The notes below the pieces were generated by a model, which was given only the letters and a program-made list of their open reading frames with translations, did not search any database and was not told the DNA's origin. 64,000 nt of DNA from Tabrizicola sp. (lineage in GTDB: Bacteria; Pseudomonadota; Alphaproteobacteria; Rhodobacterales; Rhodobacteraceae), in assembly GCF_030373185.1 (NCBI RefSeq), contig NZ_JAUCZH010000007.1:62001-126000 (forward strand), given 5' to 3'. Shown here one piece after another: positions 35,432 through 45,015 of this stretch (the first letter of the stretch is position 1; every line of letters begins with the position of its first letter). Position numbers and translations under genes: made by a program.

Positions 35432-36924
35432 AGGCTCATCGTGGCGGCAACCGCCTTGCCCCAGCGGGCGTATTTGGCATCCCGGGTCGCGGCATCCATC
35501 TGCGGCTCGAACCGGCGGTCCAGCGCCCAGCCCTTGGCAAATTCTTCCGGTCCACCGGTAACACCAGCCTGCATCCCGGCAAGGAAGGCCGCTCCCAAGG
35601 CGGTCGTCTCTGTCACCTTGGGCCGATCGACGGGGGCGCCAATGATGTCGGACAGGAATTGCATCGTCCAGTCGCTTGCCGTCATGCCGCCGTCCACCCG
35701 CAACACCCCGTCGGCAGCGGCCCCCCAGTCAGCCCGCATCGCCTCCAAGAGATCGCGGGTCTGGTAGCCCACGCTTTCCAGTGCGGCGCGCGCAAACTCG
35801 GCCGGGCCGGAGTTGCGGGTCAGCCCGAACACCGCTCCCCGGCAATCGGGCCGCCAATAGGGCGCGCCTAGGCCGGTAAAGGCGGGAACAAGGATCACGC
35901 CCTGTGCTTCTTCGGCGGCATGGGCAAGGGGCTGGGTCTCACCTGCCTCGCGGATGATCTTGAGCCCGTCGCGCAGCCATTGCACCACGGCCCCCGCAAT
36001 GAAGATCGAGCCTTCCAGCGCATAGGTCGGCTTGCCGTTCAACTGATAGGCGATGGTGGTCAAAAGCCGGTTGGTTGAAGGCACCATGTCCGCCCCGGTG
36101 TTCAGCAGCGCAAAGCAGCCGGTCCCATATGTGGATTTCATCATGCCCGGACTGAAGCAGGCCTGCCCGACAGTTGCCGCCTGCTGGTCACCCGCCACGC
36201 CAAGGATCGGGATCTCGCGCCCGAAAAGATCGGGCCGTGTGACCCCGAAGGATGCGGCGCAATCGCGGACCTCGGGCAAGAGCGCCATGGGGATTTCCAG
36301 AAGCCTGCAGATGTCTTCGTCCCATTCGCCCTTGGCGATGTTGTAGATCAGCGTCCGCGCGGCATTGGTGGCGTCGGTCGCGTGGACCTTGCCGCCGGTC
36401 AGGTTCCAGATCAGCCAGCTGTCCACGGTGCCAAAGGCAAGCTCGCCCCGCTGCGCGCGGGCGCGGGCGCCGTCCACATGGTCCAAAAGCCACTTGATCT
36501 TGGTACCAGAGAAATACGGGTCCAGCAGCAATCCGGTGCGGGCGGTGATCATCGGCTCATGCCCGGCAGCCTTCAGCGCAGCGCAGGTGTCTGCGGTGCG
36601 GCGGTCCTGCCAGACAATCGCGGGGTGGATCGGCTGGCCCGTCTTGCGGTCCCATATCAGGGTTGTCTCGCGCTGGTTGGTGATGCCGATCCCGGCGATG
36701 CCGTTGGCCCCGATGCCTGCCTTTTCTATCGCGGCCCGCGCGGTTCCGGCGACGGTGGACCAAAGGTCGGCTGGGTCATGTTCCACCCAACCGGGGCGCG
36801 GATAAGACTGCGGAAACTCTTCTTGCGCGGACGCGATGGGACGCAGAACGCCAGACTGGCTCGCGTCAAACAGGATCGCGCGGGAAGAAGTGGTTCCCTG
36901 GTCGATGGCAAGGATCTGGGTCAT
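35428..36924 (-). CDS. glpK: Glycerol kinase
   Basis: 498 residues, typical. ATP-dependent phosphorylation of glycerol to sn-glycerol 3-phosphate. FGGY motifs: [58 protein letters not shown] and [13 protein letters not shown], plus the C-terminal [18 protein letters not shown]. It is 173 bases from glpV, with a perfect palindrome in between, and coupled to the Fe-alcohol dehydrogenase. Acts on glycerol brought in by the adjacent ABC importer. Confidence 0.97.
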   Translation of the reverse strand: MTQILAIDQGTTSSRAILFDASQSGVLRPIASAQEEFPQSYPRPGWVEHDPADLWSTVAGTARAAIEKAGIGANGIAGIGITNQRETTLIWDRKTGQPIHPAIVWQDRRTADTCAALKAAGHEPMITARTGLLLDPYFSGTKIKWLLDHVDGARARAQRGELAFGTVDSWLIWNLTGGKVHATDATNAARTLIYNIAKGEWDEDICRLLEIPMALLPEVRDCAASFGVTRPDLFGREIPILGVAGDQQAATVGQACFSPGMMKSTYGTGCFALLNTGADMVPSTNRLLTTIAYQLNGKPTYALEGSIFIAGAVVQWLRDGLKIIREAGETQPLAHAAEEAQGVILVPAFTGLGAPYWRPDCRGAVFGLTRNSGPAEFARAALESVGYQTRDLLEAMRADWGAAADGVLRVDGGMTASDWTMQFLSDIIGAPVDRPKVTETTALGAAFLAGMQAGVTGGPEEFAKGWALDRRFEPQMDAATRDAKYARWGKAVAATMSL

Positions 36925-37011
36925 GGGTTCGGGCCTGCGAAGACGTGTCCGGCGAAAGGACAGCGGTGACGGGGTGGGAAAATCTGATCAGCGCAACGCT
37001 ACCGCTGGAGC

Positions 37012-37035
37012 GCAAGAATTTTCGAAAATTCTTGC
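37012..37035. terminator. Perfect 24-base palindrome between glpV and glpK
   Basis: GCAAGAATTTTC followed directly by its reverse complement GAAAATTCTTGC, located 62 bases after the glpV stop on the transcribed (minus) strand. It resembles the CAAGAAT...ATTCTTG hairpin after lpdA. Likely partial termination or mRNA processing that lowers glpK relative to the binding protein. Confidence 0.55.
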
Positions 37036-37097
37036 AGATTTCTTCCAGTAGATTTGGCGCGGGCGGCACCGGATGGCACCGCCCGCCCCTTGGTCGC

Positions 37098-38816
37098 TTA
37101 CTGCCAGGACTTGATCAGCTCGTCATACGAGATCGTTTCGCCTTGCGGCTTTTCGTTCTCAAGCTTGGCCACCGGGGCTCCGGGAGCGTCAAGCCAGACC
37201 TGCGCGTCCTGCGGTTCGTTCATCTTCGGGCCGATGTCGCCCTGAACGCCGGCACGCTCGATCCGCTCCATCACCTTTTCCTGCTCTTCGCACAGCGCAT
37301 CAAGGGCCGCCTGCGGGGTTTTCGCCCCTGACATGGCGTCACCGATGTTCTGCCACCACAGCTGCGCCAGCTTCGGATAGTCAGGCACGTTGGTGCCGGT
37401 GGGCGACCACTGCACCCGTGCGGGCGAGCGGTAGAATTCCACCAGACCGCCAAGCTTCGGCGCACGTTCGGTGAAGGACGGGTGCTGGATGGTGGATTCG
37501 CGGATGAAGGTCAGCCCGACGTGGGATTTCTTCACGTCCACAGTCTTGGACACCACGAATTGTGCATAAAGCCATGCGGCCTGCGCGCGGTCCACCGGGG
37601 TGGACTTCATCAGCGTCCACGAACCCGCGTCCTGATAGCCGACCTTCATGCCGTCCTGCCAATAGGCGCCGTGCGGCGAGGGGGCCATGCGCCACTTGGG
37701 CGTGCCGTCCTCGTTCATCACGGGCAGGCCATCCTTGACCATGTCGGCGGTGAAGGCAGTATACCAGAACATCTGCTGGGCGATCTGGCCTTGGGCCGGA
37801 ACCGGGCCAGCCTCGCCGAAGGTCATGCCCTGGGCTTCCGGCGGAGTGAACCGCTGCAACCAGTCAATCGCCTTGGTCACGGCGTAGACCGCCGCCGCGT
37901 CGTTGGTGGCACCGCCACGCACAACGCAAGACCCGACAGGCTGCGAGTTTTCGTTGACGCGGATACCCCATTCGTCAACCGGCAAGCCGTTCGGCTCACC
38001 GACATCGCCCATACCGGCCATCGACATCCACGCATCGGTGTAGCGCCAGCCAAGCGACGGGTCTTTCTTGCCGTAGTCCATGTTGCCCCAGGCCGAGGCC
38101 GGGCCACCGGCATAGGTCATGTCGCGTCCGGTAAAGAACTCGGCAATGTCCTCATAGGCTGACCAGTTCAGGGGAACGCCAAGGTCATAGCCATAGGCAG
38201 CCTTGAAGTCTTCCTGGGTCTTGGGATCGTTGAACCAGTCATAGCGGAACCAGTAAAGGTTCGCGAACTGCTGGGTGGGAAGCTGGTAAAGCTTGCCATC
38301 CGGCGCGGTGGTGAAGGACGTGCCGATGAAGTCGGCGACATCAAGGTTCGGGTTGGTGACGGCGGCGCCTTCGCCAACCATCCAGTCATCAAGGATGCGA
38401 ACCTGCTGATAGCGCCAGTGGGTGCCGATCAGGTCCGAGTCATTGATATAGGCGTCATAGATGTTTTCGCCCGACTGCATCTGCGTTTGCAGCTTTTCGA
38501 CCACATCGCCTTCGCCGATCAGGTCATGCGTGATCTTGATCCCGGTCATCGCGGTAAAGGCCGGGGCCAGAACCTTGGCCTCGTATTCATGCGTGGTGAT
38601 GGTTTCGGAGACGACCTTGATCTCCATCCCCGCATAGGGGGCGGCGGCGTCGATGAACCACTGCATCTCCGCTTCCTGCTCGGCGCGGGACATCGTTGAA
38701 AGCTCGCCGATTTCGGCGTCGAGGAAGGCTTTCGCCGCCTCGATATCAGCCCAGGCCGGGGCCTGCATGGCCATCAGCGCAAGCGCCATGGCCGTTCCGG
38801 TTTTCCGAAGTCTCAT
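37098..38816 (-). CDS. glpV: Glycerol ABC transporter substrate-binding protein
   Basis: 572 residues from the ATG at 38816, which starts a signal peptide (MRLRKTGTAMALALMAMQ, ending in PAWA before DIEAAK). Long family-1 type periplasmic binding protein with Tyr/Trp-rich ligand region (NLYWFRYDWFNDPKTQEDF) and the C-terminal AQLWWQNIGDAMSGAKTPQAALDALCEEQE motif of carbohydrate/polyol binders. Captures glycerol for GlpPQ-ST. The order S-T-P-Q-U-V-K matches the rhizobial glycerol operon. Confidence 0.9.
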   Translation of the reverse strand: MRLRKTGTAMALALMAMQAPAWADIEAAKAFLDAEIGELSTMSRAEQEAEMQWFIDAAAPYAGMEIKVVSETITTHEYEAKVLAPAFTAMTGIKITHDLIGEGDVVEKLQTQMQSGENIYDAYINDSDLIGTHWRYQQVRILDDWMVGEGAAVTNPNLDVADFIGTSFTTAPDGKLYQLPTQQFANLYWFRYDWFNDPKTQEDFKAAYGYDLGVPLNWSAYEDIAEFFTGRDMTYAGGPASAWGNMDYGKKDPSLGWRYTDAWMSMAGMGDVGEPNGLPVDEWGIRVNENSQPVGSCVVRGGATNDAAAVYAVTKAIDWLQRFTPPEAQGMTFGEAGPVPAQGQIAQQMFWYTAFTADMVKDGLPVMNEDGTPKWRMAPSPHGAYWQDGMKVGYQDAGSWTLMKSTPVDRAQAAWLYAQFVVSKTVDVKKSHVGLTFIRESTIQHPSFTERAPKLGGLVEFYRSPARVQWSPTGTNVPDYPKLAQLWWQNIGDAMSGAKTPQAALDALCEEQEKVMERIERAGVQGDIGPKMNEPQDAQVWLDAPGAPVAKLENEKPQGETISYDELIKSWQ

Positions 38817-38905
38817 GTGATTCCTCCCAGAATGTGAGACGTTTGTCGTTCCTTCTGCTCCCGGCCAGGTCTCCTCGCCCGCCCGGTGGCCTTTTTTTGC
38901 CCTGC

Positions 38906-39310
38906 CTAGACCCAGCGGAAGACCGCCACGGCATAGACAAGGGAGACGATCAGCGCGCCCCAAAGCGGCGTGCCGAGGAAAAAGAGCCAGCCCAGATTGA
39001 TGAAGGCCGAGCCCAGAAGCGAAATGAACAGCCGGTCACCGCGCGTGGTCTCGATGCGCAGGATGCCCACGCGCGGGGTTTCGGGAAACCGGATCGCCAG
39101 CAGCGTCATGACCATCAGAAGGCTGGCGATGATCCAGAAGAACAGCGCGACCGGAAAGCTCCACGCCATCCAGAAGCCCGGCACAAGCTGGCCGGTCCAG
39201 TCCTTCACGCCATCGCCGCTGACCGGCACCGCCCAGACAAGAAGCGCAAGGATCGTGGCCATCAGGGCGGCAAGCCCGGCGTAGATCGTGGTCCAGCGGG
39301 TGGTTGTCAT
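38906..39310 (-). CDS. glpU: Small integral membrane protein of the glycerol transporter (DUF2160)
   Basis: 134 residues from the ATG at 39310, which overlaps the glpQ stop by one base. About four membrane helices: TIYAGLAALMATILALLVWA, WSFPVALFFWIIASLLMVMT, LFISLLGSAFINLGWLFFL and GALIVSLVYAVAVFRWV. Invariably linked to this importer; it may be an accessory subunit. Mechanistic role unknown. Confidence 0.9.
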   Translation of the reverse strand: MTTTRWTTIYAGLAALMATILALLVWAVPVSGDGVKDWTGQLVPGFWMAWSFPVALFFWIIASLLMVMTLLAIRFPETPRVGILRIETTRGDRLFISLLGSAFINLGWLFFLGTPLWGALIVSLVYAVAVFRWV

Positions 39311-40113
39311 CAGACCCTCCCCAGGGCGAAGCCCTTGGCGATGTAGTTGCGGACGAAGTAGATCACCAAGGCACCCGGCACGATGGTCAGCACCCCGGCG
39401 GCGGCCAGCACCCCCCAGTCCATGCCCGAGGCTGACACCGTGCGGGTCATCGTGGCGGCGATGGGCTTGGCGAAGGTGGTGGTCAGGGTGCGGCTGAGAA
39501 GCAGCTCCACCCACGAGAACATGAAGCAGAAGAAGGCCGCGACGCCGATGCCCGACGCGATCAGCGGCATGAAGATCTTCACGAAGAAGCGCGGGAAGGA
39601 ATAGCCGTCGATATAGGCCGTTTCGTCAATTTCCTTCGGCACGCCGCGCATGAAGCCTTCAAGGATCCAGACCGCCAGCGGGATGTTGAACAGACAATGC
39701 GCAAGCGCCACCGCGATATGCGTGTCGATCAGGTTCATCGCCGAATAAAGCTGGAAGAACGGCAGCGCGAACACCGCCGGGGGTGCCATGCGGTTGGTCA
39801 AGAGCCAGAAGAACAGGTGCTTGTCGCCCATGAAGTTGTAGCGGCTGAAGGCATAGGCCGCAGGGAGCGCCACGGTGATGGTGATGACCACGTTCAACGT
39901 GACGTAGATCATCGAGTTGACATACCCCATGTACCACGACGGATCGGTCAGGATCACGATGTAGTTGCGGAAGGTCAGGTCCGCCGGGAACAGCGTGAAG
40001 GATGAGGTGATCTCGGTATTCGTCTTCAGGCTCATGTTGATCAGCCAGTAGATCGGGATCAGCAGGAACAAGAGATAAAGCGTCATCACGATGGCAGAGC
40101 TGCGGATACGCAT
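39310..40113 (-). CDS. glpQ: Glycerol ABC transporter permease
   Basis: 267 residues, six membrane helices. The EAA loop of the MalG family is recognisable in VPKEIDETAYIDGYSFPRFF followed by VKIFMPLIASGIG, which docks on the ATPases. It overlaps glpU and glpP by one base each. Forms the transmembrane pore together with GlpP. Confidence 0.94.
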   Translation of the reverse strand: MRIRSSAIVMTLYLLFLLIPIYWLINMSLKTNTEITSSFTLFPADLTFRNYIVILTDPSWYMGYVNSMIYVTLNVVITITVALPAAYAFSRYNFMGDKHLFFWLLTNRMAPPAVFALPFFQLYSAMNLIDTHIAVALAHCLFNIPLAVWILEGFMRGVPKEIDETAYIDGYSFPRFFVKIFMPLIASGIGVAAFFCFMFSWVELLLSRTLTTTFAKPIAATMTRTVSASGMDWGVLAAAGVLTIVPGALVIYFVRNYIAKGFALGRV

Positions 40114-40985
40114 CAGCGGTTCTCCTCGCGGTCAAGGTTGGTCATGACGGTGTAGAAAACCCATGAGATCAACAGGATGACGCAGTAATACATCAGGCTG
40201 AACGCGGCGGCGGGGCCAAGGTCGAACTGGCCGGTCGCCATCTTCGCAAGGTCGATCGACAGGAAGGTGGTCGAATTTCCGGGACCGCCGCCGGTCAGCA
40301 CGAAAGGTTCCGTATAGATCATGAAACTGTCCATGAAGCGCAGCAGGACAGCGATCAGCAGCACGCCCTTCATCTTTGGCAACTCGATATAGCGAAACAC
40401 GGACCAGCGGGTCGCCTGATCGATCTTGGCCGCCTGATAATAGGCCTGCGGGATCGACTGAAGACCGGCGTAGCACAGCAGTGCGACAAGCGATGTCCAA
40501 TGCCAAACGTCCATCACCACAACCGTGATCCAGGCATCAAGCGGGTCGTTGGTGTAGTTGTAGTCAAACCCCATGGCAGCCAGCGTGTGACCCAGAAGGC
40601 CAATGTCCACCCGGCCGAAGATCTGCCAGATCGTGCCGACAACGTTGAACGGGATCAGCAAGGGCAGCGCCATCAGCACAAGGCAGAAGCTGGCCCAGAA
40701 GCCCTTTTTCGGCATGTTGAGTGCAATGAAGATGCCCAGCGGCACCTGAATTGCCAAAATGATCAACGAAAACAGTATCTGCCGGCCCAGCGCGTCATGC
40801 AGGCGGCTGGAGGTGACCATTTCCTCGAACCACTCCAGCCCGGTCCAGAAGAAGGCGTTGTTCCCGAAGGTGTCGTTTACCGAATAGTTCACCACTGTCA
40901 TCAGCGGCAGGACCGCCGAAAAGGCCACCAGCACCAGCACGGGCAGGATCAGGAACCAGGCCTTGTTGTTCTGGGTCTTTTCCAT
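40113..40985 (-). CDS. glpP: Glycerol ABC transporter permease
   Basis: 290 residues, six membrane helices, MalF-type. First helix FLILPVLVLVAFSAVLPLMT; EAA loop IPQAYYQAAKIDQATRWSVF followed by RYIELPKMKGVLLIAVLLRF. Three bases downstream of glpT, one-base overlap with glpQ. Heterodimer partner of GlpQ. Confidence 0.94.
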   Translation of the reverse strand: MEKTQNNKAWFLILPVLVLVAFSAVLPLMTVVNYSVNDTFGNNAFFWTGLEWFEEMVTSSRLHDALGRQILFSLIILAIQVPLGIFIALNMPKKGFWASFCLVLMALPLLIPFNVVGTIWQIFGRVDIGLLGHTLAAMGFDYNYTNDPLDAWITVVVMDVWHWTSLVALLCYAGLQSIPQAYYQAAKIDQATRWSVFRYIELPKMKGVLLIAVLLRFMDSFMIYTEPFVLTGGGPGNSTTFLSIDLAKMATGQFDLGPAAAFSLMYYCVILLISWVFYTVMTNLDREENR

Positions 40986-40988
40986 GGC

Positions 40989-42074
40989 TCAGGCCCCCCC
41001 CCGAGTCTCGGCCGGCGCAACACGCCAGTCGTTTGCGTAGACATTCACCTTGCCCGTCGCGAAGCTGACCCGCGCGCCATCTGCCGGAACGCTCATCCCC
41101 TCGGGCAGGATGGCGCTAAATGGTTGGCCCGCCAGTTCGGCGCGCACAATCCGGTGTCGCCCGACATCCTCGACCCTCTTGACCGTCACCGGCAGGCCTT
41201 CATCCGAGATCAGCACATATTCCGGCCGGATGCCGATCTGGGTGCGGCCCGTTGTTGGCCCATAGGCCGCACCCAGTGGCACCGAAACGCCTTGCAGGCG
41301 CGCCTCGGATCCAGCGATTTCGGCGTCCAGGAGGTTCATCCCCGGCGAGCCGATGAAGTAGCCGACAAAGGTATGCGCCGGGGTCTCGAAGAGTTCTTCG
41401 GGCGTTCCCATCTGCACCACGCGACCGTCATGCATGACCACCACCTTGTCGGCGAAAGTCAGCGCTTCGGTCTGGTCATGGGTGACATAGATCATCGTAT
41501 GCCCAAACTCGCGGTGGAGCGATTTCAGCTGGGTCCGCAATTCCCACTTCATGTGGGGGTCGATCACGGTCAGGGGTTCGTCGAACAGAATGGCGTTCAC
41601 GTCCTCGCGCACCATGCCGCGACCAAGGCTGATCTTCTGCTTGGCATCGGCCGTCAGCCCGCGCGCCTTGCGGTCCAGCATCGCCTCCATCCCGATCATC
41701 GCGGCGATCTGGTCGATGCGCCGCGCGATATAGGCGGGGTCCATGCCCCGGTTGCGCAAGGGAAAGGCAAGGTTCTGCCGCACGGTCATCGTGTCGTAGA
41801 CCACCGGAAACTGGAACACCTGCGCGATGTTCCGTTCCGTCGTCTCGGCGTCGGTCACGTCACGCTCGCCGAAGAGGACACGGCCTTGCGACGGGCGCAC
41901 CAGTCCGGAAATGATATTCAGAAGCGTGGTCTTGCCACAGCCCGAGGCACCCAGCAGCGCATAGGCGCCGCCATCTTCCCAGATATGGTCCATTTCCTTC
42001 AGGGCGAAATCGTCCTCGCCCTTGGGATTGGGCAGGTAGCTGTGCGCAAGGTTTGAAAGCGTGATCCGGGACAT
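40989..42074 (-). CDS. glpT: Glycerol ABC transporter ATPase with degenerate signature motif
   Basis: 361 residues. Canonical Walker A (GASGCGKTT), Walker B (ILFDEPL) and H-loop (IYVTHDQTEAL), but the LSGGQ signature is replaced by LTADAKQKISLGRG. A C-terminal TOBE/MalK-type regulatory domain occupies about 235-361. It directly abuts glpS (no gap), which has the complementary defect, so the pair is expected to form one working ATP site. A run of nine G bases (minus strand) lies in the last codons. Confidence 0.93.
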   Translation of the reverse strand: MSRITLSNLAHSYLPNPKGEDDFALKEMDHIWEDGGAYALLGASGCGKTTLLNIISGLVRPSQGRVLFGERDVTDAETTERNIAQVFQFPVVYDTMTVRQNLAFPLRNRGMDPAYIARRIDQIAAMIGMEAMLDRKARGLTADAKQKISLGRGMVREDVNAILFDEPLTVIDPHMKWELRTQLKSLHREFGHTMIYVTHDQTEALTFADKVVVMHDGRVVQMGTPEELFETPAHTFVGYFIGSPGMNLLDAEIAGSEARLQGVSVPLGAAYGPTTGRTQIGIRPEYVLISDEGLPVTVKRVEDVGRHRIVRAELAGQPFSAILPEGMSVPADGARVSFATGKVNVYANDWRVAPAETRGGA

Positions 42075-43163
42075 TCAGGCCGCCAATGCATAAGGCGCGG
42101 GGGCGGCAAGGCGGCCCGCGGTGTCGAACAGATAGACATGCGCCGGGTCGAGATAGATCGACACCTGCGCCCCGGCGTCCATGGGATGCACGCCGTGGAT
42201 CAGGCCAACCCAGCGGTCCGGCCCGTGGTTCAGGTGGATAAAGGTTTCCGACCCGGTGATCTCGGTTGCCCCGACGGTGCAGCGAAACTCTACCGCGTCG
42301 CCGGAATGGCGGTTCAGCGTGACGTGGTTCGCGCGGAAACCCGCCACGAACTCCCCATCCGGCAGGGCTGCCATCGCGCCGGTGGCAGATGCATGGGCCG
42401 CATCGCCAAAAGTCAGGCGCGCGGCCTCTTTCCGGCAGGACACGAAGTTCATCGGCGGATCGGAAAAGACCCGCGCCGTGGTCGCGTCACCCGGCAGCCG
42501 GTAGACCGATGGCGTCGGGCCGAACTGGGTGACCCGGCCTTCCCAAAGTGTCGCGGTATTGCCGCCCAGCAGAAGGGCTTCTTCCGGCTCTGTAGTGGCG
42601 TAGACAAAGATCGCGCCCGAAGCCTCGAAGATCCGGGGAATCTCGATCCGCAACTCCTCGCGCAGCTTGTAGTCAAGGTTTGCCAGCGGTTCGTCCAGAA
42701 GCACCAGCCCCGCGCCCTTGACCAGCGCCCGCGCCAGCGCGCAGCGTTGTTGCTGGCCGCCCGACAGCTCCAGCGGCTTGCGCGACAGCATCGGCGTCAG
42801 GCGCAGCATGTCGGCGGTTTCGCGCACCGCACGGTCAATCTCGTCCTTCGGCTTGCCCATCAGTTTCAAAGGCGAGGCGATGTTGTCGTAGACTGTCATT
42901 GCCGGGTAGTTGATGAACTGCTGGTAGACCATGGCCACGCGGCGGTCCTGAACCTTGACGCCGGTCACATCGCGGCCTTCCCACAGGATGCGGCCGGCGG
43001 ATGGCTGATCCAGCCCGGCCATCAGGCGCATCAGGCTGGTCTTGCCCGAAAGGGTCGGGCCAAGCAGGACGTTCATGGTGCCGTTCTTCAGCGTCAGTTC
43101 GGTAGGCTGGATATGCACCCTGCCCGCAACCGACCGAGACACCCCTTGCAGTTCAAGCGTCAT
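42075..43163 (-). CDS. glpS: Glycerol ABC transporter ATPase lacking the H-loop histidine
   Basis: 362 residues from the ATG at 43163; the extra N-terminal frame is not family-like. Walker A is GPTLSGKTS, the signature LELSGGQQQRCALARAL is intact, Walker B is LVLLDEPL, but the switch region reads YATTEPEEALLLGG where other ABC ATPases have YVTHDQxEA, so the H-loop His is missing. The C-terminal TOBE domain contains FVAGFRANHV. Second gene of the glp operon, 10 bases after glpD. Confidence 0.93.
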   Translation of the reverse strand: MTLELQGVSRSVAGRVHIQPTELTLKNGTMNVLLGPTLSGKTSLMRLMAGLDQPSAGRILWEGRDVTGVKVQDRRVAMVYQQFINYPAMTVYDNIASPLKLMGKPKDEIDRAVRETADMLRLTPMLSRKPLELSGGQQQRCALARALVKGAGLVLLDEPLANLDYKLREELRIEIPRIFEASGAIFVYATTEPEEALLLGGNTATLWEGRVTQFGPTPSVYRLPGDATTARVFSDPPMNFVSCRKEAARLTFGDAAHASATGAMAALPDGEFVAGFRANHVTLNRHSGDAVEFRCTVGATEITGSETFIHLNHGPDRWVGLIHGVHPMDAGAQVSIYLDPAHVYLFDTAGRLAAPAPYALAA

Positions 43164-43173
43164 CCCGCCCCCC

Positions 43174-44766
43174 CTATTCCGCTGCCGGACGGATCGCCCG
43201 CGATCCGGCTTCCGCCATGAAGCGGTCAAGCGCCGCGATCTGATCCGCCGTCATCCGCAGCCCCAGCTTTGACCGCCGCCAGACCACATCTGCCGCCATC
43301 GCCGCGTATTCCCGGCTCATCAGCCAGCGCACCTCGGCCTCGGTGAGCGTGGCGCCGAAATCCTGCCCCAGCGCATCGACGGTGCCAGCCTGTCCAAGGA
43401 TCGTGAAAGCCTCGGTCCCATAGGCGCGGATCATCCGGCCCGCCCAATAGGGCGTCAGGAACGGAAACTGCGCGGCCAGCCTTGCGGTCAGCGCAGCCAC
43501 ATCGCCTTGCGGAAAATCGCCGCCCGGAAGCGCCACGCGCGCCGTCCAGGCGGCAGTCGCCTTCGGGAAGAAGGGCGTCAGCTTGGCCAGAGCGGATTCC
43601 GCAAGCCGGCGATAGGTTGTGATCTTGCCGCCAAAGACGTTCAAGAGCGGCGCGCCGTTCTGGTCAAGGCTGAGGACGTAATCCCGCGTCGCCGCTGTGG
43701 CGGACTTGGCCCCGTCATTGTAAAGCGGCCGGACGCCGGAATAGGTCCAGACCACATCATCCTTGGTGACCGGCTTGGCGAAATACTGGGACGCGAAGGT
43801 CAGAAGATAGTCGCGTTCTTCCTCGGTGCAGACCGCCTCTTTCGGGGCGCCGGCATGAACCTTGTCGGTGGTGCCGATCAGGGTGAAGTCCTGCTCATAG
43901 GGGATGGCAAAAATGATCCGCCCGTCGCTACCCTGGAAGAAATAGCAGCGGTCATGGTCATAAAGCCTGCGCGTGACGATATGGCTGCCGCGCACCAGCC
44001 GCACCCCTTCGGTCGAGTTGATGCGCGCGACGTTGCGGATCACATCCTCGACCCACGGCCCCCCCGCGTTGACCAGCGCGCGGGCCTGATGCAACTGGCG
44101 GCCCTGCGGGCCTTCGGTGGTGATCTGCCACAGATCGCCCTGCCGTTCGGCGCTGATCACCCGCGTCCGGGTCATTATCCGCGCGCCCCGCGCAGCGGCA
44201 TCGCGGGCGTTCAGAACCACAAGGCGCGAATCTTCCACCCAGCAATCGGAATATTCAAAGGCGCGGCGAAAGCCTGGCTTCAATGGCTTGCCCGCCGGAT
44301 CGCGGGTCAGGTCAAGGCTGCGGGTCGCGGGCAGGATCTTGCGACCGCCCATCGTGTCATACATGAACAGCCCCAGCCGGATCAGCCACGCCGGACGGCG
44401 ACCCTTGGCCCAAGGCATCACCCAACGCAGAAGCCGAGAGGTGGGCGTATCGCTTTCAAACCGCATCTCAGGCGACAGCGGCAGCACAAAGCGCATCGGC
44501 CAACTGATATGTGGCATGGCGACCAGCAGCGTCTCGCGCTCTTCCAGCGCCTCGCGAACCAGACGAAACTCGAAGTACTCCAGATACCGCAACCCGCCGT
44601 GAAAGAGCTTGGTCGAGGCCGACGACGTCCCCTGCGCCAGATCGCCCTGTTCGGCCAAAGTGACCGACAGACCCCGACCCGTGGCGTCACGGGCAATGCC
44701 GCAGCCGTTGATGCCACCGCCGATGATGAAAAGGTCGCTGACGACCCCTGACTGCGTATCTTTCAA
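43174..44766 (-). CDS. glpD: Aerobic glycerol-3-phosphate dehydrogenase
   Basis: 530 residues from a TTG start at 44766, set by GGAGGA six bases upstream and by family length; the ATGs further 5' lie in the promoter region. FAD-binding DLFIIGGGINGCGIARDATG, substrate-region SSASTKLFHGGLRYLEYFEF, and the C-terminal GlpD helical domain (RLAAQFPFLTPYWAGRMIRA). Membrane-associated enzyme oxidising glycerol 3-phosphate to dihydroxyacetone phosphate with electrons to quinone. First gene of the operon, divergent from glpR. Confidence 0.95.
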   Translation of the reverse strand: MKDTQSGVVSDLFIIGGGINGCGIARDATGRGLSVTLAEQGDLAQGTSSASTKLFHGGLRYLEYFEFRLVREALEERETLLVAMPHISWPMRFVLPLSPEMRFESDTPTSRLLRWVMPWAKGRRPAWLIRLGLFMYDTMGGRKILPATRSLDLTRDPAGKPLKPGFRRAFEYSDCWVEDSRLVVLNARDAAARGARIMTRTRVISAERQGDLWQITTEGPQGRQLHQARALVNAGGPWVEDVIRNVARINSTEGVRLVRGSHIVTRRLYDHDRCYFFQGSDGRIIFAIPYEQDFTLIGTTDKVHAGAPKEAVCTEEERDYLLTFASQYFAKPVTKDDVVWTYSGVRPLYNDGAKSATAATRDYVLSLDQNGAPLLNVFGGKITTYRRLAESALAKLTPFFPKATAAWTARVALPGGDFPQGDVAALTARLAAQFPFLTPYWAGRMIRAYGTEAFTILGQAGTVDALGQDFGATLTEAEVRWLMSREYAAMAADVVWRRSKLGLRMTADQIAALDRFMAEAGSRAIRPAAE

Positions 44767-44824
44767 CTGGGTTCCTCCCCCGGCGCCAACCTGTCCCAGT
44801 TGCGACGATTCCGTCAATGTCTTT

Positions 44825-45002
44825 TTTCGTTTTGATGCGCTTTTTCCCAAAGCGAACATTATCGCGCAGTTTCTCAACGACATTTCTGCACACGCTGCCA
44901 TTCTTTGCTGCAGAAGCAAACAAACGAAACGTTTCACGCTTTAGAAAGGCGCTGACAGACGCTTCGCATCATGGCAGAACAGAAAACCTGAATGAACGAA
45001 AA
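44825..45002. promoter_or_regulatory. Divergent glpD/glpR control region with repeated TTTCGTTT boxes
   Basis: The 249-base region is AT-rich. It contains TTTCGTTT (44825-44832), AAACGAAA (44922-44929) running into the palindrome GAAACGTTTC (44926-44935), and AACGAAAA (44995-45002). Repeated octamers of this type suit a DeoR-family repressor; GlpR is encoded right next to it. Not verified against a known GlpR consensus. Confidence 0.5.
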
Positions 45003-45015
45003 GAAAGGATAGCGG

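Noticed and set aside
40992-41001. Run of nine C/G bases at the glpT 3' end as a phase-variable tract
   Set aside because: A slip there would change only the last few residues of GlpT, so a switching role is unlikely.
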